Shown one piece after another: positions 1-7,993 of a stretch of DNA of 18,502 nt; within the stretch, counting starts at the first letter, position 1, and each line of letters opens with the position of its first letter. A program made the translations under genes and the position numbers. The DNA comes from Halobacteriales archaeon QS_9_70_65 (GTDB lineage Archaea; Halobacteriota; Halobacteria; Halobacteriales; Haloarculaceae): NCBI GenBank assembly GCA_003023535.1, contig PXSC01000056.1, positions 1 to 18,502 on the forward strand, read 5' to 3'. A model generated the notes under the pieces. That model was not told where the DNA came from and searched no databases. It was given only the letters and a program-made list of their open reading frames with translations.

Positions 1-1832
1 ACGTTCGAACTCTCCGTGTCGGGGACGGCCCGCCAGACCTGCTGATCGTTTTCGGCGCCGACGTCGCCGGTCACCTCGACCGGGCCGAGCGTCTGGACCG
101 ACCCGGGCTGTGACCCGTCGATATCGACGAAAACGTCGCGGGTGCCGGTGCCGTCGACCGGGTCGTCGAACTCGACGATGGTGCTGTCGGCGACGTCGCG
201 CTCCTCGTAGTCGTCGCCGTCGACCGCCGTCCAGCCGTTCGGGAGGTTGACGCGGACCTCCGCCTCGGCTGACGTCGAGACGTCCAGCGTGACCCGGTTG
301 GTCTGGCCGGCGGTGAACGCCGATCCGTCGTCGCGCAGCTCGACCTTCGGCTCGATGGTGTCGCGGGTCCCGACCGGAATCGCGGGGTCGTCGAGGCGCA
401 TCACGTACACGCCCGTCGAGATGTCCGACGAGAAAACCACGCCGTTGGCCTCGATGGCACACCAGCGGTACGGCGTCGCCGCCGACAGCGAGCCGAACTT
501 CGCCTCCTTGGGCGTGTTGAAGTGGGTCCGCGACCAGGCCGTCTCGGCGAGAATCCACCCCTTCGACCCCGAGGCGAGGCCGCCCTCGGAGATGGGTTCC
601 TCTTCTTCCTCCAGGTCATCGTAGGGCGCGTCCGCGGGGTTGCGGTCTTCTTCGGTGACGCTGGGACCGTCGGGGTAGCCGATCTCGAGGATACGCGTGC
701 CGGCGTGGTAGTGGCCGACGGTGACGAACAGCCGGCGGGTGCCGTCGATTTCGGTGTCGATAGTGCCGATGTTGTGGGCGCTGTAGGTGTACGCGTCGAA
801 GGCGACGTTGGATCGCCACACCCACTTTGCGAGCTCGTCGCTCGGGGTCGTCGGCGCGCCGTCGAGGGAGGCCGTCCCCAGCTCGACGCCATCCTCGACG
901 CCCGTCGCGTCGACGAGGTAGAAGTGCCCCGTGTGGCCGCGCTTGTTGCCGTACTGCTCGGAGCCGTCGCCGGTGTCGGGGTCGGGGTCGGGGTTCTCCT
1001 GGCCGACGACGAACAGTCGCTTGCCGTTCACCGTCCGGCGGAGCGGCTCGATGGTGTGTGCCCGCTCCATCGTGAACAGGCCGAGTTCCTCGATGTCGCC
1101 CGGGTCGCTCACGTCGAGGATGCGGGCGCCCGATCGGCTCTCGCCGGCGTCGTGGTTGGTCCCCCAGTTGGCCAGATACGCGTACGGATCGCCCGTGACG
1201 GGGTCGTCGATGACCGTGATGTCGTGGGCGTAGTACTCGTTGGAGGCGAGTCCGGCCTTGTTGGTCGGGTTGCCCGGCTGCCCCTGGCGGAGTTCGGTGT
1301 CGTGGGCCCAGAAGTTGACCAGCTCGATGTCGCCGGACGACCGGTCGAACCGGTGGACGTACACGCCGGCGGGGTCGCCCAGCGGGCCGGTGACGCCGAA
1401 GACGTAGTCCTCGCCCCCGATGCGGTGGTGATAGCAGTTGTGCATCCCGAAGCCGTACTCCTGGCGGCCGAGGATTTCGGGGTCGCCGGGGTCGGAGATG
1501 TCGACCGCCAGCACGCCCGCGTGCTCGGCGTTGTCGGCGCTGTCGCCCTCCGTACGGGCCTCCGGAGCGTTGCCGGCCGTCGCGGCGAACAGGCCCGCGA
1601 CCGGCTGCTGGGTCACGAACAGGTACTTTCCGTCGCCGGAGAACTTGACGTCCATCACCGACGTCGCGTTGTCTTCGTTGGGGATGAACGACAGGACGGT
1701 CATCTCGGCGCGCTCGAGCTCCTCGCCGCTCTCGGGGCCCGCCGCCACGCCCGTCGCCGCGACGCCGAGCGTCCCCGCGACGCCCTTCAGGATCGCCCGT
1801 CGCGTTTCGTCGTCTATCGTATCCTCTGTCAT
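1..1832 (-). CDS. Tat-exported LVIVD-like beta-propeller surface protein, paralogue 1 (C-terminus beyond window)
   Basis: The frame is open from an ATG at 1832 to the left edge, giving 610 codons with no stop in the window. A twin-arginine signal is visible at residues 10-31 (ETRRAILKGVAG, then a hydrophobic stretch ending GVAAG). It is followed by propeller repeats with LVIVD-type blade ends (AVDISDPGDPE, ILDVSDPGDIE) and histidine-led blade starts (GMHNCYHHRIGG, YAHDITV, RAHTIEP, HNIGTID, GHYHAG). The last visible part is a beta-rich tail domain (NLPNGWTAVDG) that the paralogues also carry. Compared with them, the blade containing the HYGGI motif is missing: after residue 31 the protein jumps directly to the segment leading into RAEMTVLSF. 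The product is probably secreted and folded, with a structural or metal-dependent role. No enzyme activity can be named. The family call is secure, the function is not. Confidence 0.8.
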   Translation of the reverse strand, partial: MTEDTIDDETRRAILKGVAGTLGVAATGVAAGPESGEELERAEMTVLSFIPNEDNATSVMDVKFSGDGKYLFVTQQPVAGLFAATAGNAPEARTEGDSADNAEHAGVLAVDISDPGDPEILGRQEYGFGMHNCYHHRIGGEDYVFGVTGPLGDPAGVYVHRFDRSSGDIELVNFWAHDTELRQGQPGNPTNKAGLASNEYYAHDITVIDDPVTGDPYAYLANWGTNHDAGESRSGARILDVSDPGDIEELGLFTMERAHTIEPLRRTVNGKRLFVVGQENPDPDPDTGDGSEQYGNKRGHTGHFYLVDATGVEDGVELGTASLDGAPTTPSDELAKWVWRSNVAFDAYTYSAHNIGTIDTEIDGTRRLFVTVGHYHAGTRILEIGYPDGPSVTEEDRNPADAPYDDLEEEEEPISEGGLASGSKGWILAETAWSRTHFNTPKEAKFGSLSAATPYRWCAIEANGVVFSSDISTGVYVMRLDDPAIPVGTRDTIEPKVELRDDGSAFTAGQTNRVTLDVSTSAEAEVRVNLPNGWTAVDGDDYEERDVADSTIVEFDDPVDGTGTRDVFVDIDGSQPGSVQTLGPVEVTGDVGAENDQQVWRAVPDTESSN

Positions 1833-1860
1833 GGCTCTACCCGAATGTAGGTTTCACTAC

Positions 1861-1888
1861 AAAGAAGGGTTGTGACAAATCCGTCCAA
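1861..1888 (-). promoter_or_regulatory. Promoter/operator of LVIVD paralogue 1 (shared 28-bp block)
   Basis: Read on the minus strand the block is TTGGACGG, AT, TTGTCACAA, CCC, TTCTTT. The TTCTTT part sits where a TATA box is expected, with its near edge 29 bp from the ATG. TTGTCACAA is a perfect palindrome around a central base (1870-1878). The same block at the same distance precedes both paralogues downstream at 4177-4204 and 6538-6565. The short distance implies a leader of only a few nucleotides. The bound regulator is unknown. Confidence 0.7.
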
Positions 1889-1983
1889 TCGTCGGGCGAA
1901 CGCCGGGAACTCCCGGAATCCGACGGTCGCCGACGGATGGCGCCGGCCCGCTCGTACTGGTTGCTGTACCTGTCCGGTCAGAA

Positions 1984-2007
1984 CGACCGCACGCCGTCGT
2001 GCGGTCG
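1984..2007 (-). terminator. Perfect hairpin downstream of LVIVD paralogue 2
   Basis: A perfect 10-bp inverted repeat, CGACCGCACG and CGTGCGGTCG, encloses a 4-nt loop. It lies 28 nt past the stop of paralogue 2. No U-run follows, so its role as a terminator or transcript stabiliser is inferred from position. A related hairpin lies at the same distance after paralogue 3. Confidence 0.5.
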
Positions 2008-2038
2008 ATACCGAAGTGACTTGCAGTAATCGCTATCA
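2004..2038 (-). repeat. 3'-end repeat, copy 1 (paralogue 2 stop and trailer)
   Basis: GTCGATACCG begins at 2004 and TCGCTATCA, which includes the stop codon, begins at 2030. The same two blocks occur 26 bp apart at 4273-4307 after paralogue 3. This shows that the trailer was duplicated along with the gene. Confidence 0.6.
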
Positions 2039-4148
2039 GAGGTTCGTCCCGACGCCCACGACGAGAACGGTGGTTTCGGTCCCGGCGACGGGCTGCCATT
2101 GGCTGTCGACCGCCCGTGGCCCGCCGTCGTCGACGGCGAACTCCGTCCGCCCGAGGGTGTACGAGCCGGTCTCCGCGGGCGCCTCCACGAAGTACGCCAC
2201 CTCGTCGCCGTCCTCGACGGTCCCCTCGATGGTGACGAGCTGGCCGTCGCCGGCGTCCTCGACGGATTCGACGTCGCCGTTGGCCTCGAGCACGTTCCAC
2301 TCGCTCGGGACGCGGTCCCGGAGCCGAACCGGCGCGTCCGTCTCGACGGAGAGTTTCACCATGTTCGTCTGGCCGGCCGTGAACGCCGAGGCGTCGTCGT
2401 TCCGGTCGATCCGGATGTCGGCCGGCGTCCGGGTGCCGACGGGCACGTCGGGGTCATCGACCGTGACCGCGTAGACGCCGGTGTTGATGCCCGAGCCGAA
2501 CACCACACCGTTCTCCTCGACCGCACACCAGAAGTCCGGCGTCGCCGCCGTCAACTCGGCGAACTTCGCCGCTTCGGGGTAGTCCTCGACGTGCGAGCGG
2601 AAGTACGCGACCTGCCCCATGCCGTCGTCGCCGTTCGACACCGGCGTGCCCCAGTCGTACTCTTCGGCGTGGTCGTCGTCGTGGTCGTGCTCGTCCGGGT
2701 CGACGTCGTCGTCGGCCACCGTGGTGTCGTCGATGTAGTTCGTCTCCACCCGGTGGCCCAGCGCCTCCGAGAACTCGAGGAACCGGATGCCGGCGTGATA
2801 GTGACCGGCGGCGACGAACTGCCGGATCTGGCCGTCCTCGACCGTCTCGAACGGCTCCACGTTGTGGAGGCTGAACGTGTAATTCTCGAAGGACACCTGG
2901 TCGGACAGTTGCCAGCGCGCGAGCGGCGGCTCTCGACTCTCGTCGTAGTCGTGATGCTCCCGTGCCGCGCCCAGGTCGACCGATTCCTCCTGGGCGCCGG
3001 GGTCGAGTGCTTGGGCGTCGACGAGGTACAGCCACCCCGTGTCGCCGTCGACGTTCTGCCCGTAGCTGCCGAAACCGTCCTCGAACGTCGAACTCGGGTT
3101 CTCCTGGCCGGCGACGAACAGCCGTCGGGCGTTCCCGTCCGCGTCCGTCGCGGTGATCGGCCAGATCTCGTGAGCACGGTACATGTCGAAGTGCCCGAGC
3201 GTCTCCATCTCGGTCGGATCGCTGGCCTCGAGCACGAACGCGCCGTTATTCAGGTCCGCGGCGTACGCGACCGGGACGCCGGTCTGTGGGTCGCGCTCGA
3301 CCCGGATGTCGTGGAGGTAGTAGTCGTAGCCGCGCGTCGCGTACTGGCGCCGCGTGGTTCTTTTCGTTCGACCAGTAGTTGACCAGCGACATCGATCCCG
3401 TCGTTCGGTCGAACCGGACGACGTAGATGCCGGCGTTCACCCCGATCGGCCCCTTGACGGCGAACACGTAGTCGGTGCCGCCGATGCGGAGGTGGTCGGC
3501 GTTGTGGACGCCCAGGCCGTAGGCGCTCCACCGGCCGACGACCTCCGGGTCGCCGGGGTCGCGCACGTCGACGGCCTGGATCGACCCGGCTTCGGGACTG
3601 GTCCCCGCGCTGTCGGGCTCCGTCCGGACCTCCTCGTCGCCGTACAGAACGGCGATGGCCTGCTTGCTGACGAAGACGTAGTTGCCGTCGGCGCTCGGGC
3701 GGACGTCCATGACCGAGGCCCCGCCGTTCTCGTTGGGCAGGAACGAAAGCACCGTCATCTCGGCCCGTTCGAGTTCCGCCTCGCTCTCGGCCCGGGTGTA
3801 GGCGCTGACGTCCAGGATGGCCATCCCCCGGTCGATCGTCGGGTCCCGGGAGGAGAGGATGCCGACGTAGGCGAGGTCGTCGTGGACCTTCAGCTCCGAG
3901 ATGCCGCCGTAGTGGGGGTCGTCCGGCCGCCCGCTCACGGACTCGCTGCCGACCCCACCCAGCGAATGATAGCCCCGCCAGTCGACGCCGGTCGCGTCCT
4001 CGGCGGGGTGGTCGTGACCCTCGGGGCCGTGGTCGCCGGCGCCGGGGTGGGCGGTCGCGAGGCCGCCGACCGCCGACACCCCGAGGGTGCCGGCCACGCC
4101 CTTCAGGATCGCTCGCCGCGTCGCGTCGTCGATACTGTCGTCTGACAT
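2036..4148 (-). pseudogene. LVIVD-like Tat-exported surface protein, paralogue 2, frameshifted
   Basis: The ATG at 4148 starts a Tat signal (ATRRAILKGVAG, residues 9-20) ending in ATAHPG. A histidine-rich stretch (GDHGPEGHDH), the PHYGGISEL blade and GVHNADHLRIGG follow. The frame fails near codon 262, at the A-run at 3361-3364 (minus strand GAAAAG). Reading one base further on continues the homology with GYDYYLHDIRVERDPQTG and stays open to the TGA at 2036-2038. Removing one base gives 703 residues, close to the 734 of paralogue 3. The second half contains RAHEIWPI, LHNVEPF, AGHYHAG and a His/Asp-rich loop (DEHDHDDDHAEEYDWG), then the shared tail domain. It ends at VVGVGTNL with no membrane anchor. 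It may be a true pseudogene, a sequencing error or recoding. Confidence 0.8.
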
Positions 4149-4176
4149 GGGTCTGTCGACCGTTCCTCATCGTCGT

Positions 4177-4204
4177 AAAGAAAGATTCTGACAAATCCGT
4201 CCAA
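4177..4204 (-). promoter_or_regulatory. Promoter/operator of LVIVD paralogue 2 (shared 28-bp block)
   Basis: The minus strand reads TTGGACGG, AT, TTGTCAGAA, TCT, TTCTTT, with the TATA-position edge 29 bp from the ATG at 4148. It matches the block before paralogue 1 at 25 of 28 positions by eye. The TTGTCAnAA palindrome is broken here by one base. Confidence 0.7.
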
Positions 4205-4254
4205 ACGAGTCGGTCGCGAGCCTCATATCGACTGCTATAGCTGTGTATCCAGTG

Positions 4255-4276
4255 CGACCACGGCCTCGTGCTGTCG
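4255..4276 (-). terminator. Hairpin downstream of LVIVD paralogue 3
   Basis: CGACCACG pairs with CGTG and GTCG across a GCCT loop, leaving a 2-nt CT bulge. It lies 28 nt past the stop at 4305, the same distance as the perfect hairpin after paralogue 2. The structure is kept although the sequence has drifted. Its role as a 3'-end element is inferred. Confidence 0.45.
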
Positions 4277-4307
4277 ATACCGGAAGGACCGACGGGAGTC
4301 GCTATCA
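4273..4307 (-). repeat. 3'-end repeat, copy 2 (paralogue 3 stop and trailer)
   Basis: GTCGATACCG at 4273 and TCGCTATCA at 4299 have the same 26-bp spacing as in copy 1 at 2004-2038. The sequence between them is diverged. Confidence 0.6.
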
Positions 4308-6509
4308 GTCCCCGTCGGACCGCAGCTCGGTCACGCGGTCGACGATCGCCTCGCGCTTCTTCGACAGTGCGCCGGCACTGCCGACGGCGACACCACCGGC
4401 GCCGATGGCGGTGGACTGGCCGACGACGACGGCGGTGTCGGTCGTGTCGGCCAGCGCGTGCCACGTCTTCCCGCCGTCGGCGCTCACTTCGATCGGGCCG
4501 AAGGTGTACGAGCCGGTCTCGTCAGGAGCCTCCGCGAAGTAGGTGAGCGACTCCGACTCGTCGAGGTCGGCCTCGGAGCTACCTCCCACGACTTCCCACC
4601 CCGAAGGGAGGGTATCGCGGACGAGCACGTCGCGGTCGGTGAACTCGAGGGTGATATCCACCTGGTTCGTCTGCCCTGCGGTGAACACCGAGGCGTCGTC
4701 GGCACGGGTGACGCCCGCGACGGGGTCGGCGCCGCCGATCGGGACACCGTCCGCCTTGATGGCGTGGAGGCCCTGGTTGATGTCGGAGGCGAACGTGATA
4801 CCGTTCTCCTGGTTCGCACCCCACACGAACGGCGTGATGTAGTTGAGTCCCTCTAGCCGGGAGTCCTTCGGCGTGCCGTACTGCGGCCGGGAGTAACCGC
4901 GCTTGGTCAGGCGCCAGTCGGTGGTCTCGTGGGGGCCGGCGGCACCATCGTCGTTATTCATGAACCGGCTGTCGCCGACCAGTCCGTCGTCGGTGCCGGG
5001 CTGGAGCTTGAGGAACTGGACGCCGCCGCCGTAGTGCGCCTGGTGAACCCAGAACGACTCCTCGCCGGTGGCGGGGTCGACGTGGCGGGCGAAGTCGGAG
5101 TTGTGCGGCGACAGCGAGAAGTCGTACGGGCCGAATTCGACCTCGCTATCGTCGTCGGTCGTGTCGCCGTTGGACTTGTCGGGGTTGGTGTACTCGTTCT
5201 GCCACTCCCACATGTCGAGCTCGCCGAGTTGGGTCGGGCCGTCCGGATCGTATCCGTCCTCGCCCTCGAACAGTCCATCGGCGTCGACAAGATAGACGCG
5301 GCCGGTGTGAGTGCTCGACTCGGAGATCTCCTGGCTCGTGATGATGACGCGCTTGCCGTCGACGAGGGTCGGCGCTGGGGAGGCGAAGTGGGAGGCGCCC
5401 ATTTTGAAGTGGCCGAGCGCCTTCAGGTTTGACGGGTCGGAGGCGTCCAGTGCCCACATTCCGCGGTCCCAGTAGGCGAGATAGCAGACCGGCGTCCCGG
5501 TGCGCGGATCGTCCTGAATCTCCATGTCGTGGATGTACGCGCCGCCCTCCTGTCCGACGGGGTCGATGCCGAAAACGTCACCAGGGTAGATGTCCTTCTC
5601 GTCAACGTCTCCCTGGGCGAGGTTCCCCTCGTACTCCCACTGGTTGACGAGTTCGAACGTGCCCGTCGTCCGGTCGAATCGAAGGACGAACATCCCCTCG
5701 CCGGTGCTGACAAGGTTGCCCGAGTCGTTGATACCGAAGATGTAGTCGTCGCCGTCGATCCGGTGGTGGTAGGCGTTGTGCGATCCGGAGCCCTCGAGCG
5801 AGAAGTTGGCGAGCGTTTCCGGGTTGGACTTGTCGCTCACGTCGACGGCGACGATGCCCGAAGTCTGGGCCGTCGCGCCCTCGTCCTCGAGGTTGGGCGT
5901 GGGGTCGAACCCCTCCAGGCGCGTGGGATCGTCCGTGTTGCCCACGATGGTGCCGAACAGCTGCTGGTACGGCTGGGTCGACAGGAACGCGTAGTCCCCG
6001 TCGTCGCTCACCTTCACGTCCATCACCGACGCGCTGGCGGTGTTGTTCCGCAGGAAGGACACGACCGACAGTTCGGCGTTCTCGAGCTGCGCCTGCTGTT
6101 CGGACGTGGTGGCGTCAGCCGGGATGCGCGTGTAATCGGAGATATCGATGATGGCCATTCCGCGTCCGGGCGTTTCCGACCCCGACGAGAAGAACCCGAC
6201 GTACGCGTAGTCGCCGTTCGTCCGTACCTCGGTGATGCCACCGTAGTGGGGCCGCTGGGCCTCCCGCTCCGGGTCGCGGCGGGCCGTCCCCTCCGCGCCG
6301 AGCGCGTGGTAGCCGACGACCTCGGCGTTCTCCGTCTTTCCACGGGTGTCCTCCCGCTGGCTCGTCCAGGTGTTCTCCCCGGCAGGGCCTTTCTCCTCGC
6401 CCCACTCGTGGGCGCTGGCCGATCCCATCGCGCCGACACCGAGAGTGCCGGCCACGCTCTTAATGATCGTCCGTCGCGTCGCGTCGCTCAGCTCGTCAGA
6501 GTCAGGCAT
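4305..6509 (-). CDS. Tat-exported, C-terminally anchored LVIVD-like beta-propeller protein, paralogue 3
   Basis: This 734-residue protein starts at the ATG at 6509. The Tat motif ATRRTIIKSVAG is at residues 10-21, with a likely cleavage after ASA at about 33. Propeller blades then follow: PHYGGITEV, GRGMAIIDISDYTR, GIVAVDVSDKSNPE, GSHNAYHHRIDG, YIHDMEIQDDPRTG, GMWALDASDPSN, SPHNSDF and QAHYGGGVQFLKL. A beta-rich tail domain (DTLPSGWEVVG, EAPDETGSYTFG) resembles tail domains of other haloarchaeal surface proteins. Residues about 693-715 are Gly/Ala/Val-rich and hydrophobic, followed by basic SKKR, which suggests a C-terminal membrane anchor with most of the protein outside the cell. It has its own promoter. 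This appears to be the only intact copy of the tandem family in view. Substrate and function are unknown. Confidence 0.85.
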   Translation of the reverse strand: MPDSDELSDATRRTIIKSVAGTLGVGAMGSASAHEWGEEKGPAGENTWTSQREDTRGKTENAEVVGYHALGAEGTARRDPEREAQRPHYGGITEVRTNGDYAYVGFFSSGSETPGRGMAIIDISDYTRIPADATTSEQQAQLENAELSVVSFLRNNTASASVMDVKVSDDGDYAFLSTQPYQQLFGTIVGNTDDPTRLEGFDPTPNLEDEGATAQTSGIVAVDVSDKSNPETLANFSLEGSGSHNAYHHRIDGDDYIFGINDSGNLVSTGEGMFVLRFDRTTGTFELVNQWEYEGNLAQGDVDEKDIYPGDVFGIDPVGQEGGAYIHDMEIQDDPRTGTPVCYLAYWDRGMWALDASDPSNLKALGHFKMGASHFASPAPTLVDGKRVIITSQEISESSTHTGRVYLVDADGLFEGEDGYDPDGPTQLGELDMWEWQNEYTNPDKSNGDTTDDDSEVEFGPYDFSLSPHNSDFARHVDPATGEESFWVHQAHYGGGVQFLKLQPGTDDGLVGDSRFMNNDDGAAGPHETTDWRLTKRGYSRPQYGTPKDSRLEGLNYITPFVWGANQENGITFASDINQGLHAIKADGVPIGGADPVAGVTRADDASVFTAGQTNQVDITLEFTDRDVLVRDTLPSGWEVVGGSSEADLDESESLTYFAEAPDETGSYTFGPIEVSADGGKTWHALADTTDTAVVVGQSTAIGAGGVAVGSAGALSKKREAIVDRVTELRSDGD

Positions 6510-6537
6510 GGCTTATATGCCAATTCGATGAAGCGTA

Positions 6538-6565
6538 TAAAAAGGCTTGTGACAAGACCGTCCAA
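6538..6565 (-). promoter_or_regulatory. Promoter/operator of LVIVD paralogue 3 (shared 28-bp block)
   Basis: The minus strand reads TTGGACGG, TC, TTGTCACAA, GCC, TTTTTA, and runs on into TACG, giving the best TATA box of the three. Its near edge is 29 bp from the ATG at 6509. CTTGTGACAAG at 6546-6556 is a perfect 11-bp palindrome. Confidence 0.75.
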
Positions 6566-6690
6566 CGGTGGTCGTAAGTTTGTAATAAATCGGCCGGTCG
6601 GCATCGCCGTCGGTGCCGCATACGATGTGCTCACTCTTGCCGCCCACGCTTACACCGTACCGGGCAGGGCAAGCTCCGAGCCGCGGCGCG

Positions 6691-6700
6691 AACGCTTTTG
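6691..6700 (+). promoter_or_regulatory. TATA-like promoter element of the rpa1 operon
   Basis: AACGCTTTTG places CTTTTG 25-30 bp before the ATG at 6725, as expected for a near-leaderless haloarchaeal transcript. This also argues against a TTG start at 6698, which would lie inside the promoter. Nothing else recognisable is seen between 6566 and 6690. Confidence 0.5.
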
Positions 6701-6724
6701 ACGCCGGCCGACCAACCCTGGAAC

Positions 6725-7993
6725 ATGAACGTCGAGGATACCGCCGAGGAGCTCGCTTCCGAGCTCGGGGTCGAGACCGCGGAGGTCGAGGAGGACCTCG
6801 AGAAGCTCGTCTCCTACTCCGTCCCGCTGGAGGAGGCGAAGAGTAGCCTCCGTCGCAAGTACGGCGACGGGGCCGGCGGCGGCGACACGCCGCCGGAGAC
6901 CGACGTCGGCGCGGTCGGCCCCGACGACGGCAGCGTCACCGTCACCGCCCGGGTGCTGACCGTCGGCAAGCGCTCGATCCAGTACGACGGCACCGAGCAG
7001 GCGATCTTCGAGGGAGAACTGGCCGACGAGACCGGCCGCATCTCCTACACCGCCTGGACGGACTTCGCGCTGTCGCCGGGCGACACCATCACGGCCGGCA
7101 ACGCCGGCGTCCGCGAGTGGGAGGGCGAACCCGAACTCAACCTCGGGGAGTCGACGACCGTCACCGTCCAGGAGGAGCCGCTCGAGGTGCCGCACGAGGT
7201 CGGCGGCGAGCGGGACCTCGCCGACCTCGAGCCGGGCGACCGCGGCCGGACCGTCGAGGTCCGGGTCCTGGAGGTCGAATCGAAGACCATCGACGGCCGG
7301 AACGGCGAGACGGAGATCCTCAGCGGCGTCGTCGGCGACGAGTCCGCCCGGCTGCCGTTCACCGACTGGGATCCACACGACGCGGTCACCGCCGGCGAGT
7401 CCGTCCGGCTGGAGGACGTCTACGTCCGGGAGTTCCGCGGCGTCCCGTCGGTCAACGTCACGGAGTTCTCGACGGTCGAGCCGACCGCCGAGGTCGACGT
7501 CGACGACTCGGCGGCCCGGATGACCGTCCGGGAGGCCGTCGCGTCGGGCGGCGTCTTCGACGTCGAGGTCGTCGGCAACGTCATCGAGGTGCGGGACGGC
7601 TCGGGGCTCATCCAGCGCTGTCCCGACTGCGGCCGCGTCGTCCAGAACGACCAGTGCCGCAGCCACGGCGCCGTCGACCCCGAGGACGACCTCCGGGTGA
7701 AGGCCATCCTCGACGACGGCACCGACACGGTGACGGTGGTTCTCGGCCGGGAGCCCACCGAGGCGGTGTACGGCGGCACCCTCGAGGACGCCCTCGAGGA
7801 CGCCCGTGACGCGATGGACCGCGGGGTCGTCGCCGACGCCATCGCCGACGACATCGTCGGCGGCGAGTTCCGCGTCCGCGGGATGCTGTCGGTCGACGAG
7901 TACGGCGCCAACCTCGACGCCGACGACTTCGCCGAAAGCGACGACGACCCCGCCGACCGGGCCCGCGAGCTGCTCGCGGAGGTGACGGCATGA
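6725..7993 (+). CDS. rpa1: Replication protein A, RPA1-type single-stranded DNA-binding protein
   Basis: This 422-residue protein binds single-stranded DNA during replication and repair. An N-terminal helical segment (ELASELGVETAEVEEDLEKL) precedes several OB-fold-like regions: about 65-145 (VTVTARVLTVGKRSIQYDG), about 165-245 (GRTVEVRVLEVESKTIDGRN) and one around the zinc site. The zinc-binding set is C299, C302, C311 and H314 (CPDCGRVVQNDQCRSHG). Length and neighbours match the RPA1 type of Haloferax volcanii, where rpa1 is cotranscribed with an RPA-associated protein gene. RPA3 is shorter, and RPA2 is larger and stands alone. The ATG at 6725 is chosen because of the promoter spacing. The stop overlaps the rpap start as ATGA. 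Confidence 0.88.
   Translation: MNVEDTAEELASELGVETAEVEEDLEKLVSYSVPLEEAKSSLRRKYGDGAGGGDTPPETDVGAVGPDDGSVTVTARVLTVGKRSIQYDGTEQAIFEGELADETGRISYTAWTDFALSPGDTITAGNAGVREWEGEPELNLGESTTVTVQEEPLEVPHEVGGERDLADLEPGDRGRTVEVRVLEVESKTIDGRNGETEILSGVVGDESARLPFTDWDPHDAVTAGESVRLEDVYVREFRGVPSVNVTEFSTVEPTAEVDVDDSAARMTVREAVASGGVFDVEVVGNVIEVRDGSGLIQRCPDCGRVVQNDQCRSHGAVDPEDDLRVKAILDDGTDTVTVVLGREPTEAVYGGTLEDALEDARDAMDRGVVADAIADDIVGGEFRVRGMLSVDEYGANLDADDFAESDDDPADRARELLAEVTA
7978..7985 (+). promoter_or_regulatory. Strong Shine-Dalgarno for rpap1
   Basis: GGAGGTGA ends 4 nt before the ATG at 7990 and lies inside the rpa1 coding end. It is a full match to the anti-Shine-Dalgarno CACCTCC of archaeal 16S rRNA. Together with the ATGA overlap it indicates translational coupling of the two proteins in a complex. 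Confidence 0.7.

Noticed and set aside
3355..3367. Programmed frameshifting as the main explanation for paralogue 2
   Set aside because: The run is only four A residues, there is no obvious stimulatory structure or rare codon, and the intact paralogue has no such site. Mutation or sequence error is simpler.
6698..6724. TTG start for rpa1 nine codons upstream
   Set aside because: It falls inside the TATA-like CTTTTG. The ATG at 6725 has correct promoter spacing.
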